This document shows, one piece after another, positions 25,701-44,685 of a stretch of DNA of 64,000 nt. Positions within the stretch are counted from its first letter, which is position 1; each line of letters begins with the position of its first letter. The stretch comes from Apostichopus japonicus (taxonomy: Eukaryota > Echinodermata > Holothuroidea > Aspidochirotida > Stichopodidae). The stretch is from assembly GCF_037975245.1 (NCBI RefSeq), contig NC_092581.1, positions 19,864,303 through 19,928,302 on the forward strand, in the 5' to 3' direction. The notes below the pieces were generated by a model, which saw nothing but the letters and a program-made list of their open reading frames with translations, was not told the DNA's origin and ran no database searches. The position numbers and the translations under genes were made by a program.

Positions 25701-25999
25701 AAAATGAGTCCACTTGTCCTCAAAACGTGGATGCAAGCAGGCTACAAACAGGCTTTGTGGTGTAATCTCAAGTTTCCCAAGCAGGGTATCACTGAGGTTT
25801 CCTACAATGAAGGAAAATTAACAATTCCGTTATAAAGAGGGAAACATTAACACCACTTTAAGAGTTAATATTGAGTTTGCCCCATTATGTGGTGGCAACC
25901 GAAGTTGCATCTTAAAAAGTAGGGTGAACTCTACCTTACCCTCTATTGAGGAAAACTTCGGATTTCCCCTAAAACACAACTAATGTATCACACTAAAAT
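14970..25999. other. Long gene-poor stretch (intronic if the receptor extends to 35.9 kb)
   Basis: I recognise no exon or RNA gene. Simple repeats: (TA)n at 16716-16751 and 24128-24150, CATA/CA repeats then (TA)n at about 21490-21537, (ATT)n at about 24568-24588, GA at about 24403-24417, and G-runs near 17672, 18180, 19530 and 21110-21128. A 93-codon frame at 15786-16067 (+) and frames near 19396-19860 lack recognisable domains or splice context. At about 21540-21585, GACATGTTTCGAAAGTCACT followed by TTTCATCTTCAGG resembles dispersed-repeat tails common in marine invertebrates. The 25690-25985 stretch begins CACTGTTAAGAAAATGAGTC and may be an old element, but I could not pair its ends. Confidence 0.45.
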
Positions 26000-27171
26000 C
26001 AGGGGCGTATCCAGGATTTTCCAATAGGGGGGGGGGGGGGCGCCAGGCATGAATGATCGCCGTCCTGGGGGATGGGTCTAAGGGGAGGGGGGTGTACAAT
26101 TTTTGCTTTCAAAGAAGGGCTGAAATGCAAAATGGTGTCATATGCATGGGCGGCGATCCGTACTTCCGAGTGGGGGGGGGGGATATGACCTGGTTGACTA
26201 TCTAAGCGTAGCGCCACCATGGGTTGGCGCGAAGCGTACAAGAAAATTTTGGGATTAACAAACCCTCTAGATGGCCGGAAACGGCACTTCCCGAGGTTTC
26301 CAAGCGGCATATACCCAACTTTAAAATAGGGATGTCATGTCCGAAATATCTCATAATCAGGATCCAAAATACTTTTTTTTTTAATTTCGGGTGTTATTTT
26401 GGGAAAATTGCCCCTGTCAATCTTGTTTCAGGCGCAACGTTAGAATGTTCGAGACCTCTGTTATATTATTCGATGAAGAAAATGGCCTCATGCAGGCTAT
26501 TATAGGCCTATACACATGCAATACACAATTACACATAGTTACATTCCTAGGTACCGATTGCTAGTGCATCCAGGTGAAACGTGTATTAAGCATTACCCTG
26601 GTTACATGAGATTCTCAGCTGTTCGAGGGAACATGTACGTGTGTAGGCCTACCATAGGGCCTATATGAATACTATGAGGGTGCATATATGTACTATATCA
26701 ATACCGTGGGCGCAATAATACATTTTGTTGTTATAGGGCCAATGAAGCCTACAGTCAACTATTTTTGCTTTATAAAGACGCTTTATTTGAAAAGATCGCA
26801 CTGCGTTTATGGTAGGCGAGAAATGAAGCTAAAAAAGAGCCGTACATTAACGAAGATGCATAAATGTAGGCATGAAAATATTCTTATCCCTGGCATTTGG
26901 TGGGGGGGGGGGATATGGTGCATTACATCCTCTCCACCCATTTTCATGGGGGATATATCCCCCCTCCACCCAGGATCGCCGCCCATGGCCATATGTTTGG
27001 CAAACAAAAAATAAAGCATACGGGAGGGGGGGGGGAGGTTGAGCCATCACCGACATCTCACATAAAGGTCGTCATCAATTATTTTTTTTTTTTTGCTAAA
27101 CTTTTTTTTTTTTTTGGTGACGGCCAATAGGGGGGCGCGCGCCTGTTGCGCCCCACCTGGATACGCCCCTG
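26000..27171. mobile_element. hAT-like non-autonomous DNA transposon (outer element, carries a nested insertion)
   Basis: The left end CAGGGGCGTATCCAGG (26000) matches the right end CCTGGATACGCCCCTG (ending 27171) as a perfect 16-bp terminal inverted repeat of hAT style. Poly-G follows the left end. No clean 8-bp duplication is visible: left flank ACTAAAAT, right flank AAAATAAA, sharing only AAAAT. The interior is largely occupied by a second element at 26145-26987. No transposase frame is visible. Confidence 0.82.
26145..26987. mobile_element. Nested hAT-like element inside 26000-27171
   Basis: A 15-bp inverted repeat, CATGGGCGGCGATCC at 26145 and GGATCGCCGCCCATG ending 26987, bounds 843 bp. 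The flanking octamers GTCATATG (26137-26144) and GCCATATG (26988-26995) differ at one base, as expected for an aged 8-bp hAT target duplication. Poly-G blocks sit near both ends. The segment at about 26190-26295 is homologous, in inverted orientation, to about 53834-53938 (shared GCGTACAAGAAAATTTT). A 93-codon plus-strand frame at 26224 has no recognisable domain. Confidence 0.85.
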
Positions 27172-27432
27172 AAAATAAAGGAAAAGTCTTTTTATTTCTT
27201 CTCGAAAACCGCAGTTTATTGCCTACAACTGTTCATACAAAACTTGATGAAGTTTACATACAAAATGCTGACATGAATCTGTACCCTCCATTATAACAAA
27301 ATTGGGGAGGGGAAAACAACTCCCCATGCAAGTATCCCATCTTAGCCCCCAATAAGAAAAAACAGTTGCTGTGCCCGGCAAGGCTCTCTCCCTCCCTTTG
27401 ACCTCTTCTCTATACTGAAAAATAAAACGAGC
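27172..27432. other. Short non-coding stretch
   Basis: AT-rich flank between the outer hAT-like element and the duplicated segment. Nothing recognised. Confidence 0.5.
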
Positions 27433-28034
27433 ATGTAAACATTTCTGTTAACATAATACCTTCATATGAGAATAATGTTAGGTAATAGTGCAGGATATCA
27501 CAACTAATACTGGATGTTTCGTGTGTCCTCAAAGGTAAATGACTTTTCACTTCCTCATTTTGTCAACAAATGAAATAACCTTTTTTTTTCAAAAAGCCTA
27601 TCAGTCGATTGTGATAATTGCAACACTGGCTAACCATTTCAGTATGTAAGGCGTTTATGACAGAATCAACTGCAAACAACTAAATTTCATAACTGTAACA
27701 AATGTTACCTTTGTCCAGGCCATACCTGTGTATAAATGTTTCACCAGATTTCTGTATGAGCATTGTATTGTAGCGTGGAGTACATGTTTTCTCTTACAAT
27801 GTAACCAGTGCAGAGGCTGAACTTATCCTATATAACAATATTATACCCCTGGATGGCCATTGTCCCACATAAAATAAAATAAAGAACTGTAGCCTAAAGT
27901 TATTTAATACCGAACAATAATACTAACAAATGTAAACGTTTTTGTTAACGTAATACCATCATATGAAAATAATGTAAAACAAATACTGTAGGCTCTCACA
28001 ACCAATACTGAATATTTGGTATGTCCTCAAAAGG
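27433..28034. repeat. Direct repeat of about 105 bp, 496-bp spacing
   Basis: 27433-27536 and 27929-28034 align throughout. Landmarks are ATGTAAAC, TGTTAAC, TAATACC, TCATATGA, AATAATGT, CTCACA or ATCACA, and GTCCTCAAA. The pattern fits an old tandem duplication of about 0.5 kb whose central part has diverged, or two copies of one dispersed repeat. Confidence 0.75.
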
Positions 28035-31064
<3,030 letters not shown>

Positions 31065-32150
31065 GACGGTGCTATATATTAGCAGACACAGCAACATAGA
31101 GTGCAAACCAAGATTGACTTTGAAATGTTATCACAGATAGAGTCACACAAGAATGGCTCTGAGGTAAAATCATAGACAGAACAACACAAGACTGAATATG
31201 AGGTCTAAGAACAGACAGAGCAACGCAGGACTAATTTGAGGTATCACAGCAAACAGAGCCCGAAAGACTTGACGTTATATGTATTATGGCACACAGAGCA
31301 ACACAAAGCGAAACTTTGAGGTATAATAACAAACTGAGCAACACAACATTGACGCTGAGGAATGATAACAGACAGCAGCAACACAAGAATGAGGTATAGT
31401 AGCAGATAGAGCCACACGAAACTACCTCTGAGGTATAATAACAAACTAAGCAGCAAAACATTGATGCTGAGGAATGTTAACAGGCAGAGCAACACACAAG
31501 ACTGAGGTATAGTAACAGATAGAGCCACACGAAACTACCTTTGAGGTACAATAACAAACTGAGCAACACAACATTGATGATGAGGAATGATAGCAGACAG
31601 AGCAACACAATACTGAGGTATTGTAACATAAAGAGCAACACGAAACTACCGTTGATGTATGATAACAAACTAAGCAACACAACATTGATGCTGAGGAATG
31701 ATAGCAGACAGAGCAACACACAAGAATGAGGTATAGTAGCAGATTGAGCCACACGAAACTACCTCTGAGGTATAATAACAAACTAAGCAGCACAACATTG
31801 ATGCTGAGGAATGATAGCAGACAGAGCAACACACAAGAATGAGGTATAGTAGCAGATTGAGCCACACGAAACTACCTCTGAGGTATAATAACAAACTAAG
31901 CAGCATAACATTGATGCTGAGGAATGATAGCAGACAGAGCAACACACAAGAATGAGGTATAGTAGCAGATAGAGCCACACGAAACTACCTTTGAGGTATG
32001 ATAACAAACTGAGCAACACAATATGAGGTATAATGACAGACAGAAATACAGAAGACTGATTTTGAGGTCAGTATAGTAACATATCCATCAACACATGACT
32101 CAGTTATAATAACAGCTAGAACAACACAACTCACGATATTACAACACTTG
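31065..32150. repeat. Minisatellite with higher-order structure (about 38-bp monomers, 113-bp triplet unit)
   Basis: Monomers start GAGGTAT or GAGGAAT and contain ACAGACAGAGCAACACA-like cores. From about 31345 to about 31990 they are organised as a three-monomer unit. The landmark AACATTGA recurs at 31345, 31457, 31570, 31681, 31794 and 31907, spacings of 111-113. The outer monomers (31065-31340 and 32010-32150) are more divergent and lack the triplet order. Overlapping Cys/Leu/Val/Ser-rich minus-strand frames of up to 139 codons come from the repeat and have no signs of a real protein. Confidence 0.92.
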
Positions 32151-34170
32151 TACAGTATGCTAACTCACGCAAATAATGCTTCTGCTAATACTAGGCAAAA
32201 CTAGAGTTAATATTCTTATACTGCTGTAGCTCTGTACTTAAGCAGTGTATAAGTGAAACATGTAATATAAATGAAAACTATATTATTGCTAGATAAGTAT
32301 TACATTCTCAATTCTAAGACTATTTTAGTCTCTAGCTCAATGATACACTGATAAACATTTTCATTTATAATAGTGTTAAAGATTTATCCTACCAGTTAAC
32401 AACTAAACAAACATGACAAGTAATACAAAGTATTTGTGTTACTCTTCGCAAGGAAATGGTTGATTCTTCACAAACGAACTAAAAAGCACGAAGTTCAATA
32501 TCGTTCTGTAAATTTACAATTGAATGGAATATATTTAGTTCAAGAGTTGACTTATGTTTTGAAAGTATAACACTATTTTCAGAATTTTAAGCATATTACG
32601 TTATCTTACGGTAACAAAGTAGCATTATATTTACGTTCCAAGAGAATTTTTTTATAGGGAGATTACGTATGATACAACCGCGACAAACTGCCTTAAGTAA
32701 CTGAATATGTTTTCTCATCTAACAAAACAAGATTGATCAACGACATGAAAGTCTTTCTTTCTAACTTCATCTGCAGAAATGGAGGGTTAAAGATAACCCC
32801 TAGGTGTTCAAGCCAGTTGATTTATAGTATTTGGTTACTGTTTTATTAACTCACTGTAGTATTACGCCAACGAAAATCATTTTTATTAAACAACACAAAA
32901 ATAAAACATGTTTCATCGTTGCGTCAAGCGAAAATTTCGTAAAATAACGTTAACTCTGGGAACAGACTCCAGAAGCCCACGTTACCATGAGACAGAAATA
33001 AAAAAGGTAGAATGGTTGTCACCCGATATTTAAATACAATTTGATTTGGTCTTAAACCAGTTTTGAAAATGTTGACAAATTTAAGACACGTTTCATATCC
33101 TTGTAATTAAAGTCTGCCTTGTGATTCAGCTTATATTTCTTACAACTGTCTCGGGCATCAAGTTTGACATTTTCCCCGTGTAGATTTAATTTATTTTATT
33201 TTGTATCTGTAAAACACAGTCATGGTCACTTCCTGATTCGTACGTTTTATTATGATTTACAATGTCACGTGTTCAAGTGCTTTGGTACTTCATTTACATT
33301 TGCTTCAAATATTTTGTGTTTGTTTATATATCTGCGTATTGAAAAGTTTGAATAATGTGTCAGTCTTAATTGACGGAGCCCTAATGTTAACAATTTACGT
33401 ATGTTAGATTAGTATCAATGAGTTTAAGCTTTTGGTAGCTTTATGCTATCACGAGCAGTTAATTGGCGTTGTTATCTCTTTGGTTTGTAGGATCTTAGGA
33501 TTTCAAGTGCTTATAGGGCCTCAGTTGGTAATTTCTTTCACTGTTTGCATGTCTTGTAAATAAAGGTAAGGCGATTGAAAAATAATCAAAAATGTGAGGC
33601 GTTTGTTGGTTTATTCGACATTTCCCAGCACATAATTGATAAAGGATAGCCTGGGTCAATTTTTTTTCAGGATTACGGTACTTTAGACACAACATTTTAT
33701 TTCGATATGTTATAGACCGTCACATAAATATATTACTATCATGCAGCCATGCATGGTGTCTTTATATATCCCTTTATTGTTTGAGAAACGGCTTTTTCAA
33801 CATCTCATGCTCATCAATTGAAGTGACTGAATGATGTAGTCTAGTATACCGACCATTAGGCCAATTCCAGGCATGTGCGATACAAAAATGCAATGGAAAA
33901 ACATACGAAATTTATGTCGACCAATAATATTTTGCAGTGTGTTACAAATTTGTGAAGGACGATTGGTTCTGAATGTCACCGAAGGGTTGTTCTGCTGTTC
34001 ATAAGAAGTTAAAATAACATGGTTTGGTTGAGTCATAATTAATAAAACAATGCCAGAACATGAATATTTAGGCCTGCACCGAGGAGCCGACGTAGTCATT
34101 AGTTAAGTCTTGAAAGAGATTCAGCACATTTTCAATGTATCTTGAAAACCAGATTATAGCCACACATAAC
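32151..34170. other. AT-rich non-coding stretch
   Basis: No gene, RNA or clear repeat recognised. Short frames only. Confidence 0.5.
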
Positions 34171-34573
34171 CAGGGACGTAGCCAGGGTGGGGGGGGGGGC
34201 AGGGGGAGCAACTGTCCCCATTTCAGTCTCGAAAAAATGATAAAAACTATTGTTTTTTGTGAATGGTATTTTGTCAGTGCTCTTTTGATCTTGAATACTC
34301 GTCAGCTCCGTTAACTCGATTATAACCGTAGTAACATAATTAAATACATATTGCCTACCTAACCGCACTCGATTGAGTGTCACGAACCGTATGCAACTTG
34401 AAAACGACGACGACAACGTGCGTTCTCATCCTTTTTATGATTCGTCATACGTTGTTGCACGAACAGCATGGTATGAAGCTAAGCTAGCAATCGACACCCC
34501 TCCCCCTTAGACCCCTCCCCCATATCAATCGCAAAATGTGCTTCCCCCTTGCAAATTTCTGGCTACGTCGCTG
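34171..34573. mobile_element. hAT-like MITE with target duplication
   Basis: The 403-bp element begins CAGGGACGTAGCCAGG and ends CTGGCTACGTCGCTG, near-perfect terminal inverted repeats. The flanking octamers CACATAAC (34163-34170) and CACATGAC (34574-34581) match at seven of eight bases, the size expected for hAT. A G-run follows the left end and C-rich blocks precede the right end. No transposase is encoded. Confidence 0.88.
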
Positions 34574-35919
34574 CACATGACTATATTATCTAAGGGTTTG
34601 CTGCTGCATTTTACAGCAGCGGTCCACAAACATATAGTCCCACGACGCAGGATGTTAATGATGACTGAACGACGACCCAGCAGACATCCATACCTAAAAA
34701 TCGATGTTCACAATGCATGAAACCAAGCTTGAGCTATAGGCTTTGATGTTTAACGAGAATCTTATCTTAAACTGATTATACGTGCGTACCGAAAGGAGAA
34801 ACAACATAAAATAATGTTTCAATGTACCACCGGTGTTGTTTATAGATGAAATATTTCATTTAATGGCTGAAAATGACAGTGGTAGTTGTTAAAACTATCC
34901 GCTTAAAAAGCGTATGAAAAGAATTTTTGCAACAACAGTTCTCATTATAAGAGTTCAGACCACGCCTACATGTGAGTTTGGTAATGAATGTGCAACACTA
35001 ACAGCGACTGTGTCACCCGTGTAACACTATGCTTACTATGCATGAAATCTCTCTGCAGCGGACAATTTTTTTGATACTGTCGATCATTAATTTTTTAATT
35101 AATGAAACGTTTTTGGCAAAATGAGCTTGTTGAAACCTTTTCATTTTTCATGGTTAGTCAAGTAAATCAGCTCAAACGAATTTCCAGTTTTTGAACCTGA
35201 TAAGTTTTATGCTTTTAATTTTTTTAAGCGCACAGAATAACTTTAACCGATTTCTGTCGGCAAATTTCTTAAACCTGTAGATAACATTTCCGAGATCTGG
35301 GCAAAATCCTGCGACCTAGTGCCAATTTTTCGCAACATTATTTGGGTCGCACCCGGAAATATACGGGCCATCGGGATAGACTATGACATGTAAAGACTAT
35401 ACTTCTGCCTACGGTCAACCTTTTAATATCGACCGTGATAATTATTAATAGAAGTAAAGTGTTTAATGTGCTATGGGTAAGTTGTAAAGCCAATAGGGTA
35501 CCGCATGGTCCATTAAATATACCGTCAATTGTCTTTATTATATTATTGCCTTTTTCATGATAAAAAAAAGCACAAGAAAAAAGAGAGAAAAAATCCCCAT
35601 TTAAAGCTCTTGAAAGCTTTTAGAGATTTTAGTGGAGGTTTGTTTGGGTTAGTGAGAAACTTATTTTACAAATGCTTTTAATTTTAATTTCCTTTTATGA
35701 TATTACCTTATATAATTCCTACATAATTTAATGTTGAAATTCCACCTGTAATAGTGTGACCCTTTTAACTGGGGCATTTGGGTGATAAGAACGACCCCTG
35801 CACACGCTGTGCCCCCTCCCCAACCCCCAACCCCTCTCAAAGCGGCACTTTGAGATATGTTAGAGACATTATATATTTTAGTAACTGGCGAACATTCATA
35901 TAAATGTCATGCCTTTCAG
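34574..35919. other. Non-coding stretch before the candidate exon
   Basis: No gene recognised. C-rich low complexity occurs near 35812-35835. The last bases, GCCTTTCAG, form a possible 3' splice acceptor with a short pyrimidine tract. Confidence 0.45.
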
Positions 35920-36128
35920 GGTCTTTCTTATCATCGAACCTAGACCTAAGGGATGTCTGCGGCATACATGTCTACCGCCTCAGTGATCCATCAAGCGACT
36001 TTGAGGCCTTGACACAAGCAGCGCATGGCGAACCTAACTCCTTTTGCGACAAAAGGAAATCCGCGCTTTCGGCACCTCAGCGTAGCGGCGCTTTAGGCGC
36101 ATTGGACCCCGAGCCAATAAGCCTGTAG
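35920..36128 (+). CDS. Candidate terminal coding exon (possible GPCR C-terminal tail)
   Basis: After the acceptor-like GCCTTTCAG at 35911-35919, a frame stays open for 68 codons plus two leading bases and ends at TAG (36126-36128). An AATAAA lies at 36331. The segment is clearly GC-richer than its flanks and has balanced amino-acid use. The product begins SFLSSNLDLRDVCGIHVYR and ends GALGALDPEPISL, hydrophilic and without a membrane span. It could be a receptor cytoplasmic tail: the SF after a split codon resembles the S-x-S-F at the start of GPCR helix 8. The intron phase here is 1, whereas the receptor exon ends in phase 2, so they cannot join directly. An unseen exon with TM7 would be needed. 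It may instead belong to an unrelated gene or be a chance GC-rich frame. No protein homology is recognised. Confidence 0.35.
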
Positions 36129-36330
36129 AGCAAGCCAGCCCTTGCCTATAATCCCCACCTTCGGCTTTTACAGTAGCACTCAATCCTTCGACGGGAAGTG
36201 GATTTGTTTACAAACTTGTGACACTCAACACTATAACTCAATCGTGTCGTAATCATGTCATGGCATGGTATGGCAAAGAAGATTTTTCACTTTGCGATTA
36301 GCCCCTGCATCCATCTTCAAACAATCGAAA

Positions 36331-36336
36331 AATAAA
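36331..36336 (+). promoter_or_regulatory. Possible polyadenylation signal AATAAA
   Basis: Canonical hexamer about 200 bases after the TAG of the candidate terminal exon. AATAAA is common by chance in AT-rich DNA, so it supports that exon only weakly. Confidence 0.3.
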
Positions 36337-37289
36337 GAAAATACCCCATCAATCGTGGCTTAAGTTAAACCAAGCTGATTATTATCTTGTAATTATTCAA
36401 ACACTTTATATTTCAAAGATTTGTCATGTCTGGATGAACTAAATGCTTTAGTGTTGTGCCATTTATCGGTGCACTAAGCATATTCGGTATACCTTCATAT
36501 ACGGCCCCAACACTTTTGATTGAAAGCGTCATAAACACACACACAATAGTGATCTTCCGTCTTTATTTTTATTGGGGCTTGAGTAAGTATTGGCATCTTT
36601 AAGCTGCAGTTTGATCACTGTATTGGAGAATTAATAAAGGAAATATATCACAACATTCTCTTCAAGAATAATACCCAATTCATCTAGTGACAGACTGTTC
36701 AATATTATTAAACCTACGATGGAATGGGTAGCGATAATAACAATGTGACACCTCGAGGTCAGCGCGAAAGCATTTGACGGAATGATCAGGTGTTCCTTGG
36801 AGTGACGTAAACCTCCTATGGTTGGTTTATTGTTATACGCAGTAGAATATGGAATATGTAAACGATACCACACGGATTGATGAATATATTACCTGTCAAA
36901 TACGAGTATGAAGACACATCTATATAAAAATAATAATAATTGCACTTGATATGTAAATATACAGTATTTCTAAGCTTAGTGCGATTACAATAAAAAAGTT
37001 GTGGGGAGGGGTGGTTGAAAAGTTTAACAACAAACATACGGTTGCATGAGCGGGGGCAGGGTTATGGGTTGGGGGGGGGGGGTTCATTGTTCATGGACGT
37101 ATGGCTTATATAGAATACCGCATCTGGTTAGCTAATATAAATAATTGTATAACTAATATATAAAATGGAAGTTGCGTTCACGTTAAAAGCACGAAAATAA
37201 GCGTCTTTCTTGTGACGTGTTTTTCTAGTGGGATCTGGAGGGGAAAACGATCAAACTCCGTGAGATCCACTAAGATATTTAAAAAGTTT
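36337..37289. other. AT-rich non-coding stretch
   Basis: G-rich runs lie near 37000-37016 and 37052-37082. No gene recognised. Confidence 0.5.
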
Positions 37290-37806
37290 TATAGGTATTG
37301 TGTCTTACAAAAATAGACTGTGTCTTACAAAAATAGACCGTGTCTTACTAAAGGAGACTTGTGTCTTACAAAAAGAGACCGTGTCTTACAAAGAGAAAGT
37401 GTCTTAAAAAAGAGAATTTTTCTTACAAAAAGATACTGTGTCTGACAAAAAGAGACCGTGTCTTACAAAAGTGATAGTGTTTTACAAAATAGACTGTATC
37501 TTACGAATAGAGACTGTGTCTAACAAAGGAGACTATGTCTAACAAAAGAGACTATGTCTAACAAAAGAGAAAGTGTTTTACAAAAAGAGACTGTGTCTAT
37601 CAAAAAGAGACCGTGTCTTACAAAAGAGAAAGTGTTTCACAAAATAGACTGTATCTTACAAAAAGAGACTGTCTTACAGAAAGAGACTGTGTTTTACAAA
37701 AACAGACTGTGTCTTACAAACAGACAGTGTCTAAAAAAAATAGTAAGTGCCTTACAAAAGGAGATAATCTCTTACAAACAAGAGAGTTTTACAGTCTTAC
37801 AAAGAA
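37290..37806. repeat. Minisatellite, about 20-bp unit
   Basis: About two dozen imperfect copies of a unit like TGTCTTACAAAAAGAGACTG, varying in the A-run and the GAGAC/TAGAC core. The Lys/Gln/Val-rich plus-strand frames across it (up to 109 codons) are repeat by-products. Confidence 0.93.
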
Positions 37807-39017
37807 CAAGCAATATGCACACACTAATATATTGTTTTTATTACGTTAACTATACGACGACAACAGATGTTTACAAGAAATGACGACTATATTAGATTTA
37901 CAACAAATCTGCCAATAAGACAGATGGGCTGGTTAGTGCTAAATATTAATCAAAGCAAGAAAGCATATGCTCTTCTGTTTTCTTAAAGTGTATAAAAGGC
38001 TGTGTGCAGTCATTACATTTAATTAAATTTACCTTAAATACGTAACATGACATAAGCCTATGGTTTATGTATGACCCATGATTAGCTTTATGATGGTTTT
38101 TATTTATCTATGGTCACGGGAGTTGTAACTTGATATCAATTGCAATGAAACAATCTCTTTCAACGTGTTATTAAATTGTTGATATGCTTAAATAATCTAC
38201 AATGACATATACATTTATATACATCTCACAATAGCTACTACATATATTACATGTCCTTGTCAATGCACCCATCAAGAAAGTACAAACACTTTTTCGTGTC
38301 TTTTCTTGCGATATATTGTCATTGATTACGTTTTTCTTCAATTATCAACCAAAAGAGGCTTTTTCTTATTTCTCTTTCATATTTTTCTTTGATGCCTTAT
38401 GTATCCAGAGTAGAGCCGTTCGAGTAAATTAACTATCAGATCATAATAATTGCATCATTGAGCAAAGACCCTTAGGAATACGTTTCTTACATCTTTTTCA
38501 CAAATTAGGATGTTAAGTGGCAGAAGTTATCTTTCATAGAATATTTAATCTTATTATTAGGAATAAAGTGCTGTGCGAGACATAACATTGAGGCCAACCA
38601 ATTTGTACTACAGATAATTTGGTGAAAAGTCAAGGGTTTGCTAAGTAGAAAAATTTATAAATATCAAACGATAAATCACGTTTTATGTCCGATTTATTTT
38701 AATTAATGGCCAAAAGATCTTGTAAGTGTGTTTGTGTTACACCAGAGTTATAAAGCCTTACAACTGGGAAGGAGGTGAAGCACGTGTCCCCCACCCCCTT
38801 CCCCCACCTGACAGTATATACTGCCCTGAGGCTAGGTAGATGTAGGACTACGGAGATTGCAGGGATAGTGTTAAAAGCTTTGATAAATAGCTAGTCACTT
38901 GTTATCGTTCTAATCGATTTGGAGAGAAATATTAATAACCTTAAAATCTATGCTTACAACTGTACACAGTTTTTCCTTTTCAAGTAATAACAGGGACTAA
39001 CCCTAGAACATTTCAAA
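37807..39017. other. AT-rich non-coding stretch
   Basis: No gene recognised. A C-rich block lies near 38789-38807. Confidence 0.5.
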
Positions 39018-39034
39018 TCTTGGACACGCCACTG
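39015..39034 (-). mobile_element. Solitary hAT-like terminus
   Basis: Read on the minus strand, the sequence starts CAGTGGCGTGTCCAAGATTT, a typical hAT end. I could not find the matching left end upstream, so the element is truncated or too diverged to bound. Confidence 0.4.
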
Positions 39035-39278
39035 CAAATAACCGAATATAACTGACGCTATATTAGTAGGTCTACGACTATGTTGAATAGATGAATACCT
39101 GCAAAAACCTGATCTTTTTAGTACATTCTTGGTGGTTCTGTTTTCTCGTCTACTTTTATGGTTTAAGTTTATAGTTTTAAGTTCCGCATATCAGTATCTT
39201 CATTCTCCACCACAAAATAAAATTAATACATAATTAGCGATTTGTGCTGGTCGAATCTCCTTCATTATATATATCTAA

Positions 39279-39280
<2 letters not shown>
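39035..39280. other. Short non-coding stretch
   Basis: Nothing recognised. Confidence 0.5.

Positions 39281-39331
<51 letters not shown>
39281..39331. repeat. (TA)n microsatellite
   Basis: Nearly pure TA tract with a TTATATA interruption near 39320. Confidence 0.95.
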
Positions 39332-44540
<5,209 letters not shown>

Positions 44541-44685
44541 TAAAAGAAAACTAAAATTAAATGAAAATGAAAATGAAAAAATGAAATGAAATGAAATGAA
44601 AAATTGAAAAAAATGAAAAAAATATGAAATGAAAATGAAAAAAAAAATGAAATGAAAAAAAGTAACATGAAAAATATATATATAG
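44541..44685. repeat. (ATGAAA)n-type simple repeat
   Basis: Purine-rich, degenerate repetition of ATGAAA, AATGA and AAAATGAA words, ending in a short (TA) run. Confidence 0.9.

Noticed and set aside
31446-31865. Minus-strand frame of 139 codons resembling a Cys/Leu-rich membrane protein.
   Set aside because: Entirely a translation of the 113-bp higher-order minisatellite. Several overlapping frames have the same look.
38300-38400. Search for CRISPR-like arrays or prokaryotic operons anywhere in the window.
   Set aside because: The tandem arrays present have no unique spacers of constant length, and the coding and repeat style is animal nuclear DNA.
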